The notes under the pieces are model-generated. The model ran no database searches, was not told the DNA's origin, and saw only the letters and a list, made by a program, of their open reading frames with translations. From Mixophyes australis (lineage: Eukaryota; Chordata; Amphibia; Anura; Limnodynastidae): 64,000 bases of DNA. The stretch lies in contig JAVHZZ010000003.1 in the NCBI GenBank assembly GCA_036250195.1, forward strand, positions 295,149,565-295,213,564, in the 5' to 3' direction. Below are positions 62,801 through 63,984 of the stretch, piece after piece; the first letter of the stretch is position 1; every line of letters begins with the position of its first letter. The translations under genes were made by a program, and so were the position numbers.

Positions 62801-63984
62801 CTTTTAAAGTGTTACACTGTTAAATTTACACATATACAACATATGTGTGTGTGTGGTGGTGTCTTATTTATTTGTGTTACAAAGGTTAAGGCTTAAAAAT
62901 CATTTTAGATGATGTGTTTATAAATTTGATAGTTCATGTCCTCACAATTTCTATGGCAAAATGTGACGTTTTTGCCTAAAGTTAAAGCACTACCTCCTGT
63001 AAACACAGAAAAGTAGGTTCTACATTGCCCAGAATTCTATGTCACCTTTCAGTACGCTTTATTATTTCCCACATGTCAATTCTTATGAATAAGAGTTATG
63101 ATTTGCTTATGTGCTTCCTTCTATAAATTGAATTTCTCGATAGTCACTTCTGCTGAATAAGAGTTGCTTAGTTATTTAATTTCATGGAGTTAACAATGTG
63201 CTGCCTTTAGAGTGTTTCAGCGTTATTGACAGCTTCACTGTACTGGTTGGAATTAAATGGCATACATCATTCAAAGGCACAGGCTGCGATGGTGGTATTG
63301 TTTCGTTTTATTGTTTTAAACTACATAGTAAGAATTCAAACTTTGTTCACCCCAAATCTCTCCAGACATGGATGTTTTTGGATGAAAAATATCGAGCATT
63401 GAGCAAGCAACTGGAATTAATTGAAAGTAACATACCTGTTGTGGGCCTGGTGGAAGAATCTGAAGAAAGACTAACAGAAAGAACTAAGTTGTATCAGGTA
63501 CTCTCACTATATAAAGTATCTCAGTTGTACTCTATATTCCCTGTGTTTCTCTGGGGTTTTTTCTATTCTATTCACATATCCCCTCTATCCCTCCTTTTCT
63601 GTGTCTGTGTGGACCACAGCATCAGGCTTTACCAGCATAGTGAAATTTACATTGTATTGCATCTTGAATACTGAACAGGAAAATTTGGACTGTGTAGCTG
63701 GTCATTCTTACTTTTCAGGGACAAATCTTAAAGTTGCACACATGGCTATAAACTGACAGGTTCTGTTTTTTTATGAATTATCTGCAGTGCTTCAAGTCAA
63801 GCTTAGCAGACCACCAACCGAGACTTTGCCAGGTTTTAGAAGATGGAAAGAGGCTTCTGATGTCTGTGAACTGCTCAGAACTGGAAGGCTTACTGAATCA
63901 TCTGGGGGATCAGTGGTTAAATAACAACAGCAAAGTTTCCAAAGAACTTAACCGATTGGAAAATATACTCAAACACTGGACAAG
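2065..63984 (+). CDS. SYNE1: SYNE1 (nesprin-1), internal part of a spliced gene, 25 exons
   Basis: Nesprin-1 is a very long spectrin-repeat protein. Its C-terminal KASH peptide binds SUN proteins in the nuclear envelope, and its N-terminal calponin-homology pair in the giant form binds actin, so it links nucleus and cytoskeleton. Seen here: 25 exons with consensus splice sites join into one frame of 1,333 codons without a stop. The product is rich in E, Q, L and K with regularly spaced Trp ([46 protein letters not shown]), as in three-helix spectrin repeats; the length fits roughly 12 repeats. Block order and exon lengths agree with human SYNE1 as I remember it. The gene is open at both ends: coding sequence must precede 2065, and the last exon ends with a split codon. 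SYNE2, dystrophin and MACF1 fit less well because blocks such as exons 7-8 are SYNE1-like. Introns run from 150 bp to about 9.2 kb. Confidence 0.95.
2606..3797 (-). pseudogene. L2/CR1-clade LINE, 5'-truncated, decayed reverse transcriptase
   Basis: Read on the minus strand, the sequence starts inside the reverse transcriptase with a recognisable motif A (SAAFDTVE, about 3750-3790), followed by [15 protein letters not shown] (about 3590-3640), CLGVILDRS, and a degenerate C-terminal region ([32 protein letters not shown]). These are typical of L2/CR1-type LINEs. Frameshifts separate the blocks and the YxDD catalytic motif is missing. The minus-strand 3' end is TTTATAAATAAACAATAATAAT, a short-repeat tail with no poly(A). 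The plus-strand flanks share ATTAGTA, a possible target duplication. It is 5'-truncated at motif A, the usual result of incomplete reverse transcription. Confidence 0.78.
3930..4067 (+). CDS. SYNE1: SYNE1 exon 2 of window (46 codons)
   Basis: Reads [20 protein letters not shown] then [17 protein letters not shown], ending ARTHQ. The Trp in LRWIEKAK sits where helix A of a spectrin repeat carries its conserved Trp. Acceptor cttcatag/GCT, donor CAG/gtacgc, phase 0 on both sides. The match to human SYNE1 in this block is very close. Only about 130 bp separate it from the minus-strand LINE upstream. Confidence 0.94.
4574..4605. repeat. 12-bp perfect inverted repeat in the DIRS-1 leader
   Basis: GGAGTGTGTTCT (4574-4585) and its exact reverse complement (4594-4605) flank an 8-base ATATATAG loop. 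The hairpin lies between the left terminal repeat and the gag remnant of DIRS copy 1. Its function is unknown. Confidence 0.75.
4960..4996. repeat. 14-bp perfect inverted repeat in the DIRS-1 leader
   Basis: CTCCCCCACCTCTT (4960-4973) and its exact reverse complement (4983-4996) flank a 9-base loop. It is the second strong hairpin in the untranslated leader of this DIRS copy. Confidence 0.75.
5556..5940. repeat. minisatellite, 24-bp unit
   Basis: About 15 copies of CACTCTGTGCCCCCTGCATC plus CACA, with variants such as CCCAGTG and CACTGTG and one partial unit (CACTCATC). The unit is a multiple of three, so several frames on both strands stay open and give low-complexity peptides that are not genes. 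Confidence 0.93.
5982..6066. repeat. near-perfect palindrome inside the hAT element
   Basis: The 22-base arms at 6002-6023 and 6025-6046 are exact reverse complements around a single base; imperfect outer arms (TCCTCCTTCC / GGAAGGAGGA) extend the palindrome to about 85 bp. The core CACTGAATGCCGGGC is related to the hairpin at 1300-1345. Confidence 0.88.
6239..7749 (+). pseudogene. DIRS-1 gag remnant
   Basis: Begins [20 protein letters not shown], with a Cys pair matching the zinc-ribbon-like CxxC...CxxC start of the gag in DIRS copy 2 (27686-29176). The position equivalent to the copy-2 start Met is ATA, not ATG. Similarity continues in broken frames: [20 protein letters not shown] (about 7040), and a C-terminal region parallel to copy 2's WSEQLSEGL (here WAEQLAEGL, about 7270). 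At least three frame changes and several stops prevent expression. Gag of these elements probably forms the particle in which reverse transcription occurs, by analogy to other retroelements. Confidence 0.75.
7745..9540 (+). pseudogene. DIRS-1 pol remnant: reverse transcriptase joined to tyrosine recombinase
   Basis: Reverse-transcriptase blocks in order: [15 protein letters not shown] (about 8040), [18 protein letters not shown] (about 8172, with the motif-A Asp), a TGA stop before ALPFG (about 8270), and VPYLDDLLI (about 8370, the catalytic Asp pair). After [13 protein letters not shown] the protein passes directly to the recombinase ([10 protein letters not shown], about 8700); the RNase H and the start of the recombinase are deleted. 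Later recombinase blocks are [12 protein letters not shown] (first catalytic Arg) and AHSTRS (the H-x-x-R motif, about 9375). A 35-bp tandem duplication at about 8854-8923 and several stops disable it. Confidence 0.8.
9590..9710. repeat. internal complementary region of DIRS-1
   Basis: Contains CAGTGTCCCCCAGATAGGAT, the reverse complement of the element's left tip, followed by GATTTTTATACTTACGATAA, the reverse complement of its right tip (about 9905-9929). In DIRS elements this region serves as the template that joins the two ends into a circle. It is well preserved although the genes are not. Confidence 0.85.
10353..10538 (+). CDS. SYNE1: SYNE1 exon 3 of window (62 codons)
   Basis: Reads [20 protein letters not shown] and ends LQMLQDAEK. 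The second half, [17 protein letters not shown], has strong heptad character. Acceptor tttaaatacag/GCT; donor AAG/gtacag; phase 0. It joins exon 2 across the intron that carries DIRS copy 1 without any gap in the expected sequence. Confidence 0.94.
10539..11742. other. intronic sequence with no assigned element
   Basis: Single-copy-looking A/T-rich sequence. A diverged piece near 11245-11345 contains AATGAGCTTACAATCTGAG, which recalls the body of the tRNA-derived SINE described at 22191-22521, but it is too short and diverged to call. Confidence 0.35.
11743..11908. mobile_element. hAT-type MITE, 166 bp
   Basis: Starts CAGGGTCAGGCTGGGCTGG and ends GCCAGCCCTCCCCTG, imperfect inverted ends. A perfect 8-bp duplication GCCATTAG flanks it (11735-11742 and 11909-11916). 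The 13186-13350 element is a second copy of the same family. Confidence 0.88.
11917..12611. other. intronic sequence, nothing recognised
   Basis: Remainder of the intron before exon 4. I see no terminal repeats, arrays or coding similarity. Confidence 0.4.
12612..12734 (+). CDS. SYNE1: SYNE1 exon 4 of window (41 codons)
   Basis: Reads [20 protein letters not shown], then [21 protein letters not shown]. The [18 protein letters not shown] block is nearly identical to human SYNE1 as I recall it. Acceptor tttataatatag/GAT; donor CAG/gtattg; phase 0. Confidence 0.95.
12943..13125 (+). CDS. SYNE1: SYNE1 exon 5 of window (61 codons), followed by a GC donor
   Basis: Reads [20 protein letters not shown] and ends [11 protein letters not shown], collinear with the 61-residue human block. 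Acceptor ttaattttacag/CAC. The donor is CAG/gcaagt: the intron starts with GC instead of GT, and apart from that C it is a full match to the strong donor consensus, which is the pattern of genuine GC-AG introns. No GT nearby would keep the frame and the human-like end. Phase 0. Confidence 0.93.
13186..13350. mobile_element. hAT-type MITE, 165 bp, same family as 11743-11908
   Basis: Starts CAGGGGCAGGCTGGGTTGG and ends GCTAGTCCTCCCCTG. A perfect 8-bp duplication AGGGTAAT flanks it (13178-13185 and 13351-13358). The interior aligns along its length with the 11743 copy (GGGCCAGCCCCATAGTGGGC). Confidence 0.9.
13515..13790. mobile_element. hAT-type (Charlie-like) MITE, 276 bp
   Basis: Starts CAGTGATGGGCAATAGGTGG and ends AGCTTGCCACCACTG. 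A perfect 8-bp duplication GTCTAGTC flanks it (13507-13514 and 13791-13798). The end sequence CAGTGATGGGCAA recurs at 17346. Confidence 0.92.
14031..14174 (+). CDS. SYNE1: SYNE1 exon 6 of window (48 codons)
   Basis: Reads [20 protein letters not shown] and ends QIQIKRHE. Acceptor taatccacag/GAG; donor GAG/gtagtc; phase 0. The alternation of hydrophobic positions suits one spectrin helix. It differs from human mainly in the [11 protein letters not shown] stretch. Confidence 0.94.
14175..16147. other. intron with TA/GATA-rich microsatellite, otherwise nothing recognised
   Basis: A mixed TA, TAGA and GATATA microsatellite occupies about 14562-14678. The remainder shows no inverted ends, arrays or coding similarity that I can support. 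Confidence 0.5.
16148..16342 (+). CDS. SYNE1: SYNE1 exon 7 of window (65 codons)
   Basis: Reads [20 protein letters not shown], then [20 protein letters not shown], and ends [10 protein letters not shown]. The first two thirds are helical; the acidic and Pro/Ser-rich end leaves the spectrin fold and leads into exon 8. [21 protein letters not shown] appears identical to human SYNE1 from memory. Acceptor gtgttctcag/GAG; donor ATG/gtaagg; phase 0. Confidence 0.95.
17346..17965. mobile_element. hAT-like element with degenerate C-rich tandem array (right border uncertain)
   Basis: Begins CAGTGATGGGCAACCTGACA, nearly the same start as the 13515 element. The interior (about 17480-17790) is a degenerate array built around ACATGCCACCCACATG and AGACCTCC, followed by a short inverted repeat TGACCTC/GAGGTCA (about 17933-17967). 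I could not find a matching right end or target duplication. Confidence 0.5.
18594..19250. mobile_element. palindrome-rich MITE (outer copy), split by a related insertion
   Basis: Begins GGGCCCGAGTCATTAAGG and ends CCTTAATGACTCAGGGCC, inverted ends. The interior matches, in reverse complement, the single-copy element at 62479-62796 (for example the GTGTGCT...TATTTTTGCAC and CCTCCAATGCAA stretches). A second element, 18657-18988, sits inside its left arm. No transposase is encoded. Confidence 0.8.
18657..18988. mobile_element. nested foldback MITE with about 150-bp arms
   Basis: Starts GGGCCTGATTCATTAAGG and ends CCTTAATGATTTAGGCC. The two halves are reverse complements over nearly their whole length: AAGTTAAATACTGACTG on the left answers CAGGCAGTATTTAACTT on the right, and AGATCCTTAA answers TTAAGGATCT at the tips. 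The short spacer (about 18805-18840) carries AACTTTAAATTTCAG. It belongs to the same superfamily as its host. Confidence 0.85.
19448..19728. mobile_element. hAT-type MITE with palindromic core, 281 bp
   Basis: Starts CAAGGGCGGATCTAGAATTT and ends CTGGATATGCCACTG. A perfect 8-bp duplication GCCCTCCG flanks it (19440-19447 and 19729-19736). The core is a long palindrome centred near 19609 (ACACAATCAGAGCAGC on the right arm mirrors GCTGCTCTGATTGTGT on the left) with arms of about 70 bp. A 13-base C run lies near the right end. Confidence 0.87.
19737..22181. other. intronic sequence, nothing securely recognised
   Basis: A/T-rich sequence. Minus-strand open frames at 20769-21118 and 21592-21810 have no recognisable similarity. 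A GT/T-rich patch occurs near 21545-21575. I see no inverted ends that pair. Confidence 0.4.
22191..22521 (-). mobile_element. tRNA-derived SINE, full-length copy
   Basis: Read on the minus strand it starts GCACGGTGGCTTAGTGGTTA, with an RNA polymerase III A box TGGCTTAGTGG (plus-strand 22506-22516) and a B box GAGTTCAATTCC (22462-22473). A conserved body follows (GGTTTCCTCCGGGTGCTCC, TGTAAGCTCCAATGGGG), then CGCTATATAAAA and a (GAT)n tail. A 9-bp duplication CTATAGTCA flanks it (22182-22190 and 22522-22530). Other copies lie at 37365-37628, 50966-51308 and 57490-57742, all in the same orientation. Confidence 0.9.
22818..22958 (+). CDS. SYNE1: SYNE1 exon 8 of window (47 codons), Ser/Pro/Glu-rich linker
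   Basis: Reads [13 protein letters not shown], then [20 protein letters not shown], and ends ANTDASVNQ. Unlike its neighbours it has no helix-forming heptads: it is rich in Ser, Pro, Thr and Glu and so probably an unstructured linker between spectrin repeats. It is extremely similar to human SYNE1 as I recall it. Acceptor cttgtgatag/ATG; donor CAG/gtatca; phase 0. The exon opens with ATG, but there is no sign that translation starts here. Confidence 0.95.
22959..24707. other. intronic sequence, nothing recognised
   Basis: First part of the largest intron of the window (22959-32148). I find no paired inverted ends, array or coding similarity here. Confidence 0.4.
24708..24800. repeat. short tandem repeat, 31-bp unit, 3 copies
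   Basis: Three successive units begin at 24708, 24739 and 24770 with GACTTCCCATGGTAA and end near GTTAGA, differing by a few substitutions. Confidence 0.85.
24922..25210. mobile_element. hAT-type MITE, 289 bp, with TA/TCTA microsatellite
   Basis: Starts CAGGGCCATCTTTTCCATTG and ends GTTAAAATGGCCCTG, inverted at the tips. Flanking octamers CCATGCCT (24914-24921) and CCATTCCT (25211-25218) agree at 7 of 8 bases. GGGCCCC/GGGGCCC blocks near each end frame a TCTATA microsatellite (about 25072-25152). Confidence 0.87.
25398..26215. repeat. dispersed repeat of unknown class, split by the foldback at 25682-26148
   Basis: The left part contains AGATAAGAACCACTCGCC and ATCTAGTCTGCCCATTTTTT, wording I associate with a repeat common in frog genomes. 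It continues after the insertion as AGAATATTTCCGTCCTGTACC and TTTATATATTTGAATAG. Its borders are approximate and I cannot assign it to a class. Confidence 0.5.
25682..26148. mobile_element. foldback element, 467 bp, with long inverted arms
   Basis: A perfect 8-bp duplication TCTTTGAA flanks it (25674-25681 and 26149-26156). The whole element is a hairpin: GATGTGGCAAGCGACTGG on the left answers CCAGTCGCTTGCCACATC on the right, and ACATCCGCGACGCTGTTAT answers ATAACAGCGTCGCGGATGT. Arms of about 220 bp flank a short centre near 25910. The right arm carries a perfect CRE-type octamer TGACGTCA (25988-25995). No protein is encoded. Confidence 0.88.
27686..29176 (+). pseudogene. DIRS-2 gag, one in-frame stop
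   Basis: From ATG at 27686 ([19 protein letters not shown]) the frame runs to 29176, broken only by a TAA at 28001-28003. A CxxC...CxxC pattern near the start (TCAVCHV, LCVSCRP) suggests a zinc-binding knuckle. Residue runs such as [20 protein letters not shown] and [12 protein letters not shown] match the decayed gag of copy 1. The end is Ser/Gly/Arg-rich ([15 protein letters not shown]), as expected of a nucleic-acid-binding tail. The pol frame overlaps the end. Confidence 0.8.
29176..29540 (+). pseudogene. DIRS-2 reverse transcriptase, N-terminal fragment
   Basis: The frame before the shift carries [20 protein letters not shown] and [18 protein letters not shown], the beginning of the reverse transcriptase. 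The frame changes near 29530, where the following piece (29533-30666) takes over, so the two cannot be read as one protein without a shift. Confidence 0.72.
29533..30666 (+). pseudogene. DIRS-2 pol remnant: RT motif A fused to an open tyrosine recombinase
   Basis: The open frame of 377 residues starts with [20 protein letters not shown] (the RT motif-A Asp), but after LLRFVVQ it jumps to [18 protein letters not shown], the start of the recombinase. The YxDD catalytic block, the rest of the polymerase and RNase H are deleted. The recombinase looks intact: DNA-binding helices ([20 protein letters not shown]), the first catalytic Arg in [12 protein letters not shown] (about 30070), AHSTRS with the H-x-x-R motif (about 30471), and [10 protein letters not shown] with candidate nucleophile Tyr (about 30570-30600). 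Recombinases of this family join circular element DNA to the genome. Confidence 0.82.
30677..30785. repeat. internal complementary region of DIRS-2
   Basis: CCAAGGTCCCGGTGTCCC (reverse complement of the left tip) is followed by GATTTTTATACTTACGTAAA and CCGTTGGGGGACACCGGG (reverse complement of the right tip, about 31025-31078). The junction GATTTTTATACTTACG also occurs in the matching region of copy 1 (9640-9660), so it is conserved between the two families. Confidence 0.87.
31079..32148. other. intronic sequence, nothing recognised
   Basis: A/T-rich remainder of the intron before exon 9. I see no paired inverted ends and no coding similarity. Confidence 0.4.
32149..32316 (+). CDS. SYNE1: SYNE1 exon 9 of window (56 codons)
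   Basis: Reads [20 protein letters not shown] and ends [13 protein letters not shown]. The return to helical sequence after the exon 8 linker marks the next spectrin repeat; the Trp of [11 protein letters not shown] is at a conserved repeat position. Acceptor gctcttag/GAC; donor GTG/gtgtgt; phase 0. The middle ([16 protein letters not shown]) is the least conserved part and probably a loop. Confidence 0.94.
32749..32910 (+). CDS. SYNE1: SYNE1 exon 10 of window (54 codons)
   Basis: Reads [20 protein letters not shown] and ends PESQMAEHQ. The first half is nearly identical to human SYNE1; the end ([12 protein letters not shown]) is a short loop before the next helix. Acceptor tctatcag/ATT; donor CAG/gtcagc; phase 0. 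Confidence 0.95.
33061..33255 (+). CDS. SYNE1: SYNE1 exon 11 of window (65 codons)
   Basis: Reads [20 protein letters not shown] and ends [12 protein letters not shown]. Acceptor ttcttctccag/GCT; donor GAG/gtgaaa; phase 0. The preceding intron, 150 bp, is the shortest in the window and is free of recognisable repeats. Confidence 0.95.
33668..33841 (+). CDS. SYNE1: SYNE1 exon 12 of window (58 codons)
   Basis: Reads [20 protein letters not shown] and ends [29 protein letters not shown] carries the helix-A-type Trp of a new repeat. Acceptor tgtccacag/GAA; donor CAG/gtaaaa; phase 0. The Tx1-like LINE at 34002 begins 160 bp downstream. Confidence 0.95.
34290..37952 (+). pseudogene. Tx1/L1-like LINE ORF2 remnant (endonuclease, reverse transcriptase, Cys-rich tail)
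   Basis: Domains in order: apurinic-type endonuclease with [20 protein letters not shown] at the start, CGGDFNNVL and [13 protein letters not shown]; reverse transcriptase with [65 protein letters not shown] (motif A), [15 protein letters not shown] (normally GCPLSP) and [11 protein letters not shown] (catalytic Asp pair); and a C-terminal [18 protein letters not shown] knuckle. Reading frames change near 34600, 35050-35300 and 36400, a TAG lies near 36040, and the polymerase thumb region is shortened near 36580. A SINE splits the C-terminus. Not functional. Confidence 0.85.
37365..37628 (-). mobile_element. tRNA-derived SINE, truncated copy nested in the LINE
   Basis: Same family as 22191-22521, in the same orientation: (ATC)n, TTATTTATATAGCGCCACT, AGCGCTGTACAGAGAACTC and GGAGGAAACCGGAGCACAC. 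It stops just inside the B box (GGGAATCGAACTCATG), so the tRNA-like head with the A box is missing. Confidence 0.85.
39530..39905. repeat. minisatellite, about 28-34-bp unit
   Basis: About 12 copies built on ATAGATATGCAGGGCAGTTC followed by a C run of variable length and TCCCT. The variable C run makes unit length irregular. Open frames through it are repeat artefacts. Confidence 0.9.
39963..40045. repeat. two inverted repeats next to the 39530 minisatellite
   Basis: CAGGAAGTGAAGACTTCCTG (about 39966-39985) is a perfect short hairpin. It is followed by GCAACAGGCAGCC...GGCTGCCTGTTGC (about 40005-40039), 13-bp perfect arms around an 9-10-base loop. Confidence 0.82.
40837..41028 (+). CDS. SYNE1: SYNE1 exon 13 of window (64 codons)
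   Basis: Reads [20 protein letters not shown] and ends LQDKQINIQ. Very close to human SYNE1 ([19 protein letters not shown] identical from memory). Acceptor actgctgcag/AAC; donor CAG/gtaatt; phase 0. It lies about 600 bp after the hAT element that ends at 40239. Confidence 0.95.
41029..43845. other. intron with no recognised element
   Basis: 2.8 kb of A/T-rich sequence. I found no paired inverted ends, arrays or coding similarity. It is one of the longest apparently repeat-free stretches of the window by eye. Confidence 0.4.
43846..43977 (+). CDS. SYNE1: SYNE1 exon 14 of window (44 codons)
   Basis: Reads [20 protein letters not shown], then [17 protein letters not shown], ending LQKQK. A Ser/Glu-rich loop leads into a helix with the conserved repeat Trp in VQEWLAQAR. 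Acceptor atatttag/GGG; donor AAG/gtaaat; phase 0. Confidence 0.94.
44828..45494 (+). mobile_element. Tx1/L1-like LINE, 3' fragment, 667 bp
   Basis: Flanked by a perfect 12-bp duplication ATGAATACACCT (44816-44827 and 45495-45506). It codes for the ORF2 C-terminus ([33 protein letters not shown]) and ends AATAAAAACCTTTTGAG plus poly(A). Its 3' duplication ends 18 bases before exon 15 of SYNE1. It is a 5'-truncated insertion that still looks fresh. Confidence 0.9.
45525..45631 (+). CDS. SYNE1: SYNE1 exon 15 of window (35 codons plus 2 bases)
   Basis: Reads [20 protein letters not shown] and ends TDWSNI plus the first two bases (AG) of a Ser codon completed by exon 16. This is the only intron of the window that splits a codon (phase 2). 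Acceptor atttatattag/GAG, with the tail of a LINE just upstream; donor AG/gtatgg. Confidence 0.93.
45632..46702. other. intron, nothing recognised
   Basis: Purine-rich patches (for example AGGAAAGAAGGAAGGGAGAC near 46035) but no inverted ends, arrays or coding similarity. Confidence 0.4.
46703..46859 (+). CDS. SYNE1: SYNE1 exon 16 of window (1 base plus 52 codons)
   Basis: Completes the split Ser codon, then reads [37 protein letters not shown], and ends [21 protein letters not shown] matches human SYNE1 closely, with the helix-C-type Trp. Acceptor tttaatacag/T; donor CCG/gtaatt; phase 2 in, phase 0 out. Confidence 0.93.
46939..47200. mobile_element. MITE-like repeat starting GGGCCTGATTCATTAAGG (right border unknown)
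   Basis: The first 18 bases are the same tip as the elements at 18657 and 62479. The following sequence differs from both, so it is a different internal type. No matching right tip was found, and the end coordinate is a guess. Confidence 0.4.
47490..47811. mobile_element. probable DNA transposon remnant with GGGGGTTTCC inverted ends
   Basis: The left part reads AGAGGGGGGTTTCCACGCC, and the right part carries the inverse GGAAACCCCCTCGG followed by TTTGCCTATGCCC. A run of 27 G lies at 47742-47768 just inside the right arm. No target duplication is evident. Confidence 0.5.
48128..48259 (+). CDS. SYNE1: SYNE1 exon 17 of window (44 codons)
   Basis: Reads [20 protein letters not shown], then [20 protein letters not shown], ending VSSQ. 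SGVPxYKGD and LDGLNQA match human; the frog exon appears one codon shorter than human from memory. Acceptor ctctctaaatag/ATT, with few pyrimidines next to the AG; donor CAG/gtaaat; phase 0. Confidence 0.92.
48389..48611. mobile_element. MITE with GGGGCATATTCAATTG ends, copy 1 (223 bp)
   Basis: Starts GGGGCATATTCAATTG and ends with its exact reverse complement. The interior includes further inverted blocks (TGGATTTCAGCT / AGCTGAAATCCA; ATTACCGTAAT). Copy 2 at 55319-55511 is highly similar. I could not establish the target duplication, so the superfamily is open. Confidence 0.87.
49086..49238 (+). CDS. SYNE1: SYNE1 exon 18 of window (51 codons)
   Basis: Reads [20 protein letters not shown], then [20 protein letters not shown], ending [21 protein letters not shown] is a classic repeat helix A with its Trp and is nearly identical to human. 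The first dozen residues are diverged. Acceptor tgtctttag/AAT; donor GAG/gtatca; phase 0. Confidence 0.94.
49833..50350 (+). mobile_element. Helitron-like non-autonomous sequence, tandem partial copies
   Basis: TCTATAATATAAAAGCCTAG at 49833 and a second start TATATAAAAGTAAAAGCCTA near 49955 both run into GCGGCGTGTGTTAGT. The second copy continues to a short hairpin and end (GCATGAGTATCATGC, ACGGGTTAACTTGT) before a TA run. The start resembles Helitron 5' ends and there are no inverted termini or target duplication, but a clean CTRR terminus is not seen. Confidence 0.45.
50405..50554. mobile_element. hAT-type MITE, 150 bp
   Basis: Starts TAGAGGCAGAACTAGC and ends GGTAGCTCCGCCACTG, imperfect inverted ends. 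Flanking octamers AAATGAAT (50397-50404) and AAATGAGT (50555-50562) agree at 7 of 8. The GGGCCCC/GGGGCCC pairs inside resemble the 24922 element. Confidence 0.8.
50750..50959 (+). CDS. SYNE1: SYNE1 exon 19 of window (70 codons)
   Basis: Longest exon of the window. Reads [20 protein letters not shown] and ends [10 protein letters not shown]. Human-like at both ends; the middle ([11 protein letters not shown]) varies. The acceptor is ...ATGGAGCAG/ACT, a tandem GAGCAG in which the upstream AG would add one Gln; I chose the downstream site because it matches the human exon start. Donor CAG/gtatga; phase 0. A SINE begins within nine bases of the donor. Confidence 0.93.
50966..51308 (-). mobile_element. 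tRNA-derived SINE immediately after the exon 19 donor
   Basis: Full-length copy of the 22191-22521 family: (ATC)n, TTTATTTATATAGCGCCACT, the conserved body, and a tRNA-like head at the right (B box near GGAAATTGAACTCATG, A box TGGCTAAGTGG on the minus strand). Candidate target duplication TATGATAT (50961-50968) against CATGACAT (51309-51316), 6 of 8, is weak. Confidence 0.88.
51317..52357. other. intron with a probable LINE 3' end
   Basis: The stretch about 51730-52100 is pyrimidine-rich (CCCCCTTTTTCTCCCCCC) and closes with CAGTAAAGTTAATAAAAAAA, which looks like the 3' untranslated end of an L1/Tx1-type LINE, but no coding part remains. A (CA)n run lies at 52199-52220. The rest is unassigned. 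Confidence 0.4.
52358..52459 (+). CDS. SYNE1: SYNE1 exon 20 of window (34 codons)
   Basis: Shortest exon of the window. Reads [20 protein letters not shown] and ends PAKDQMQ. FTSLAD-KY-IL-KLA agrees with human SYNE1. Acceptor gtttatag/AAT; donor CAG/gtaata; phase 0. It is followed by a 6.9-kb intron. Confidence 0.93.
53295..53718. mobile_element. MITE, 424 bp, with long inverted ends
   Basis: GACCTTATTTAGAGTCGGAC and CGCAAAGT on the left are answered by ACTTTGCGTCCGACTCTAAA and TGAGGTCC on the right: about 27 bp with few mismatches. The bases ATA flank both sides, a possible 3-bp target duplication. No coding sequence. Confidence 0.87.
54397..54450. repeat. (TA)n microsatellite
   Basis: About 27 uninterrupted TA units. 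Similar TA tracts occur at about 50351-50394, 59265-59300 and 59777-59845; all lie in introns. Confidence 0.95.
55319..55511. mobile_element. MITE with GGGGCATATTCAATTG ends, copy 2 (193 bp)
   Basis: Same family as 48389-48611: identical 16-base inverted ends, TTATAGCCAAAAATCTTGCG and GCTGAAATCCAGCTTACCAT. It lacks about 30 bp of the interior of copy 1 (the second ATTACGGTAATAG block). Confidence 0.88.
55889..56740. repeat. minisatellite, 49-bp unit, about 17 copies
   Basis: Unit built on CTGCCTAGATAGTTACACTT, CAGTAGGAGGACTGCC and TAGTGTTCTTCTA. Successive starts at about 55942, 55991 and 56040 give a constant 49-base period. Variants (TAGTAACACTTCAACAGGAGG, TAGTCTTC) recur as blocks several units apart, which suggests higher-order duplication. 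Copies at the right end are more diverged. Confidence 0.94.
57490..57742 (-). mobile_element. tRNA-derived SINE, diverged copy
   Basis: Contains ATTTATTTATATAGTG, AAAGGAGCTCACAGTCTAAA, GAAACCCACACAAACATGGG and CTAACCATTGTGCCACAGTG: the same layout as 22191-22521 but clearly more diverged, hence older or from a different subfamily. Confidence 0.75.
58165..59130. repeat. pyrimidine-only simple repeat, about 970 bp
   Basis: Nearly uninterrupted C and T on the plus strand (CCCTCTCTCTCTCTCC patterns with CCCCCCTCTC blocks); only scattered A or G. Long open frames on both strands here (Leu/Ser/Pro on plus, Arg/Glu/Gly on minus) come from the repeat composition. The tract may be mis-sized in the assembly. 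Confidence 0.97.
59353..59472 (+). CDS. SYNE1: SYNE1 exon 21 of window (40 codons)
   Basis: Reads [20 protein letters not shown], then [31 protein letters not shown] is identical to human SYNE1 from memory. Acceptor gtgtcatag/GCA; donor CAG/gtaatg; phase 0. A TA run lies about 50 bp upstream of the acceptor. Confidence 0.94.
59777..59845. repeat. (TA)n microsatellite
   Basis: About 34 TA units in the intron between exons 21 and 22. Confidence 0.95.
59984..60184 (+). CDS. SYNE1: SYNE1 exon 22 of window (67 codons)
   Basis: Reads [20 protein letters not shown], then [20 protein letters not shown], ending MLDKHK. The [26 protein letters not shown] block is a full helix B/C region and nearly identical to human. 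Acceptor cacttctctgcag/GAT; donor AAG/gtaaat; phase 0. Confidence 0.95.
60185..61737. other. intron with a possible dispersed repeat at 60520-60910
   Basis: The stretch 60520-60910 is purine-rich and G/C-richer than its surroundings (GTAGGAGGCAGAGTAGTCAG, AGCAGGGATATCCACATAAC) and reads like a retroelement fragment, but I cannot name the class. The rest is A/T-rich and unassigned. Confidence 0.35.
61738..61911 (+). CDS. SYNE1: SYNE1 exon 23 of window (58 codons)
   Basis: Reads [20 protein letters not shown] and ends [13 protein letters not shown]. Both ends are nearly identical to human; the loop [14 protein letters not shown] is diverged. Acceptor gtcttccag/GAG; donor GAG/gtaaac; phase 0. 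Confidence 0.95.
61912..62478. other. intronic sequence, nothing recognised
   Basis: A/T-rich, without paired inverted ends or coding similarity. Confidence 0.4.
62479..62796. mobile_element. MITE of the GGGCCTGA...TTAAGG family, single copy
   Basis: Starts GGGCCTGAGCCATTAAGG and ends CCTTAATGCCTCAGACCC. The interior (AAATTTAAAATGTGGGAACA, AAGCTATCAAGTATTTGTGT, CTAATTTGCACCCCTTGCAT) matches the outer copy at 18594-19250 in inverse orientation. It shows what an uninterrupted member looks like. Confidence 0.85.
63366..63497 (+). CDS. SYNE1: SYNE1 exon 24 of window (44 codons)
   Basis: Reads [20 protein letters not shown] and ends LTERTKLYQ. The Trp at the exon start follows the EYILE end of exon 23, as in human (EYILE-TWSHLDED). 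VGLVEE is conserved. Acceptor aatctctccag/ACA; donor CAG/gtactc; phase 0. Confidence 0.94.
63788..63984 (+). CDS. SYNE1: SYNE1 exon 25 of window (65 codons plus 2 bases)
   Basis: Reads [20 protein letters not shown], then [20 protein letters not shown], and ends [10 protein letters not shown] plus AG of a split Arg codon. Acceptor attatctgcag/TGC; donor AG/gtacca, 16 bases before the window ends, so the next exon is outside. Human has the same HWTR(Y) join. Confidence 0.93.

Noticed and set aside
2065..63984. SYNE2, dystrophin/utrophin or MACF1 instead of SYNE1
   Set aside because: Blocks such as [31 protein letters not shown] and LDGLNQA are, from memory, specific to SYNE1, and the exon order matches it without gaps.
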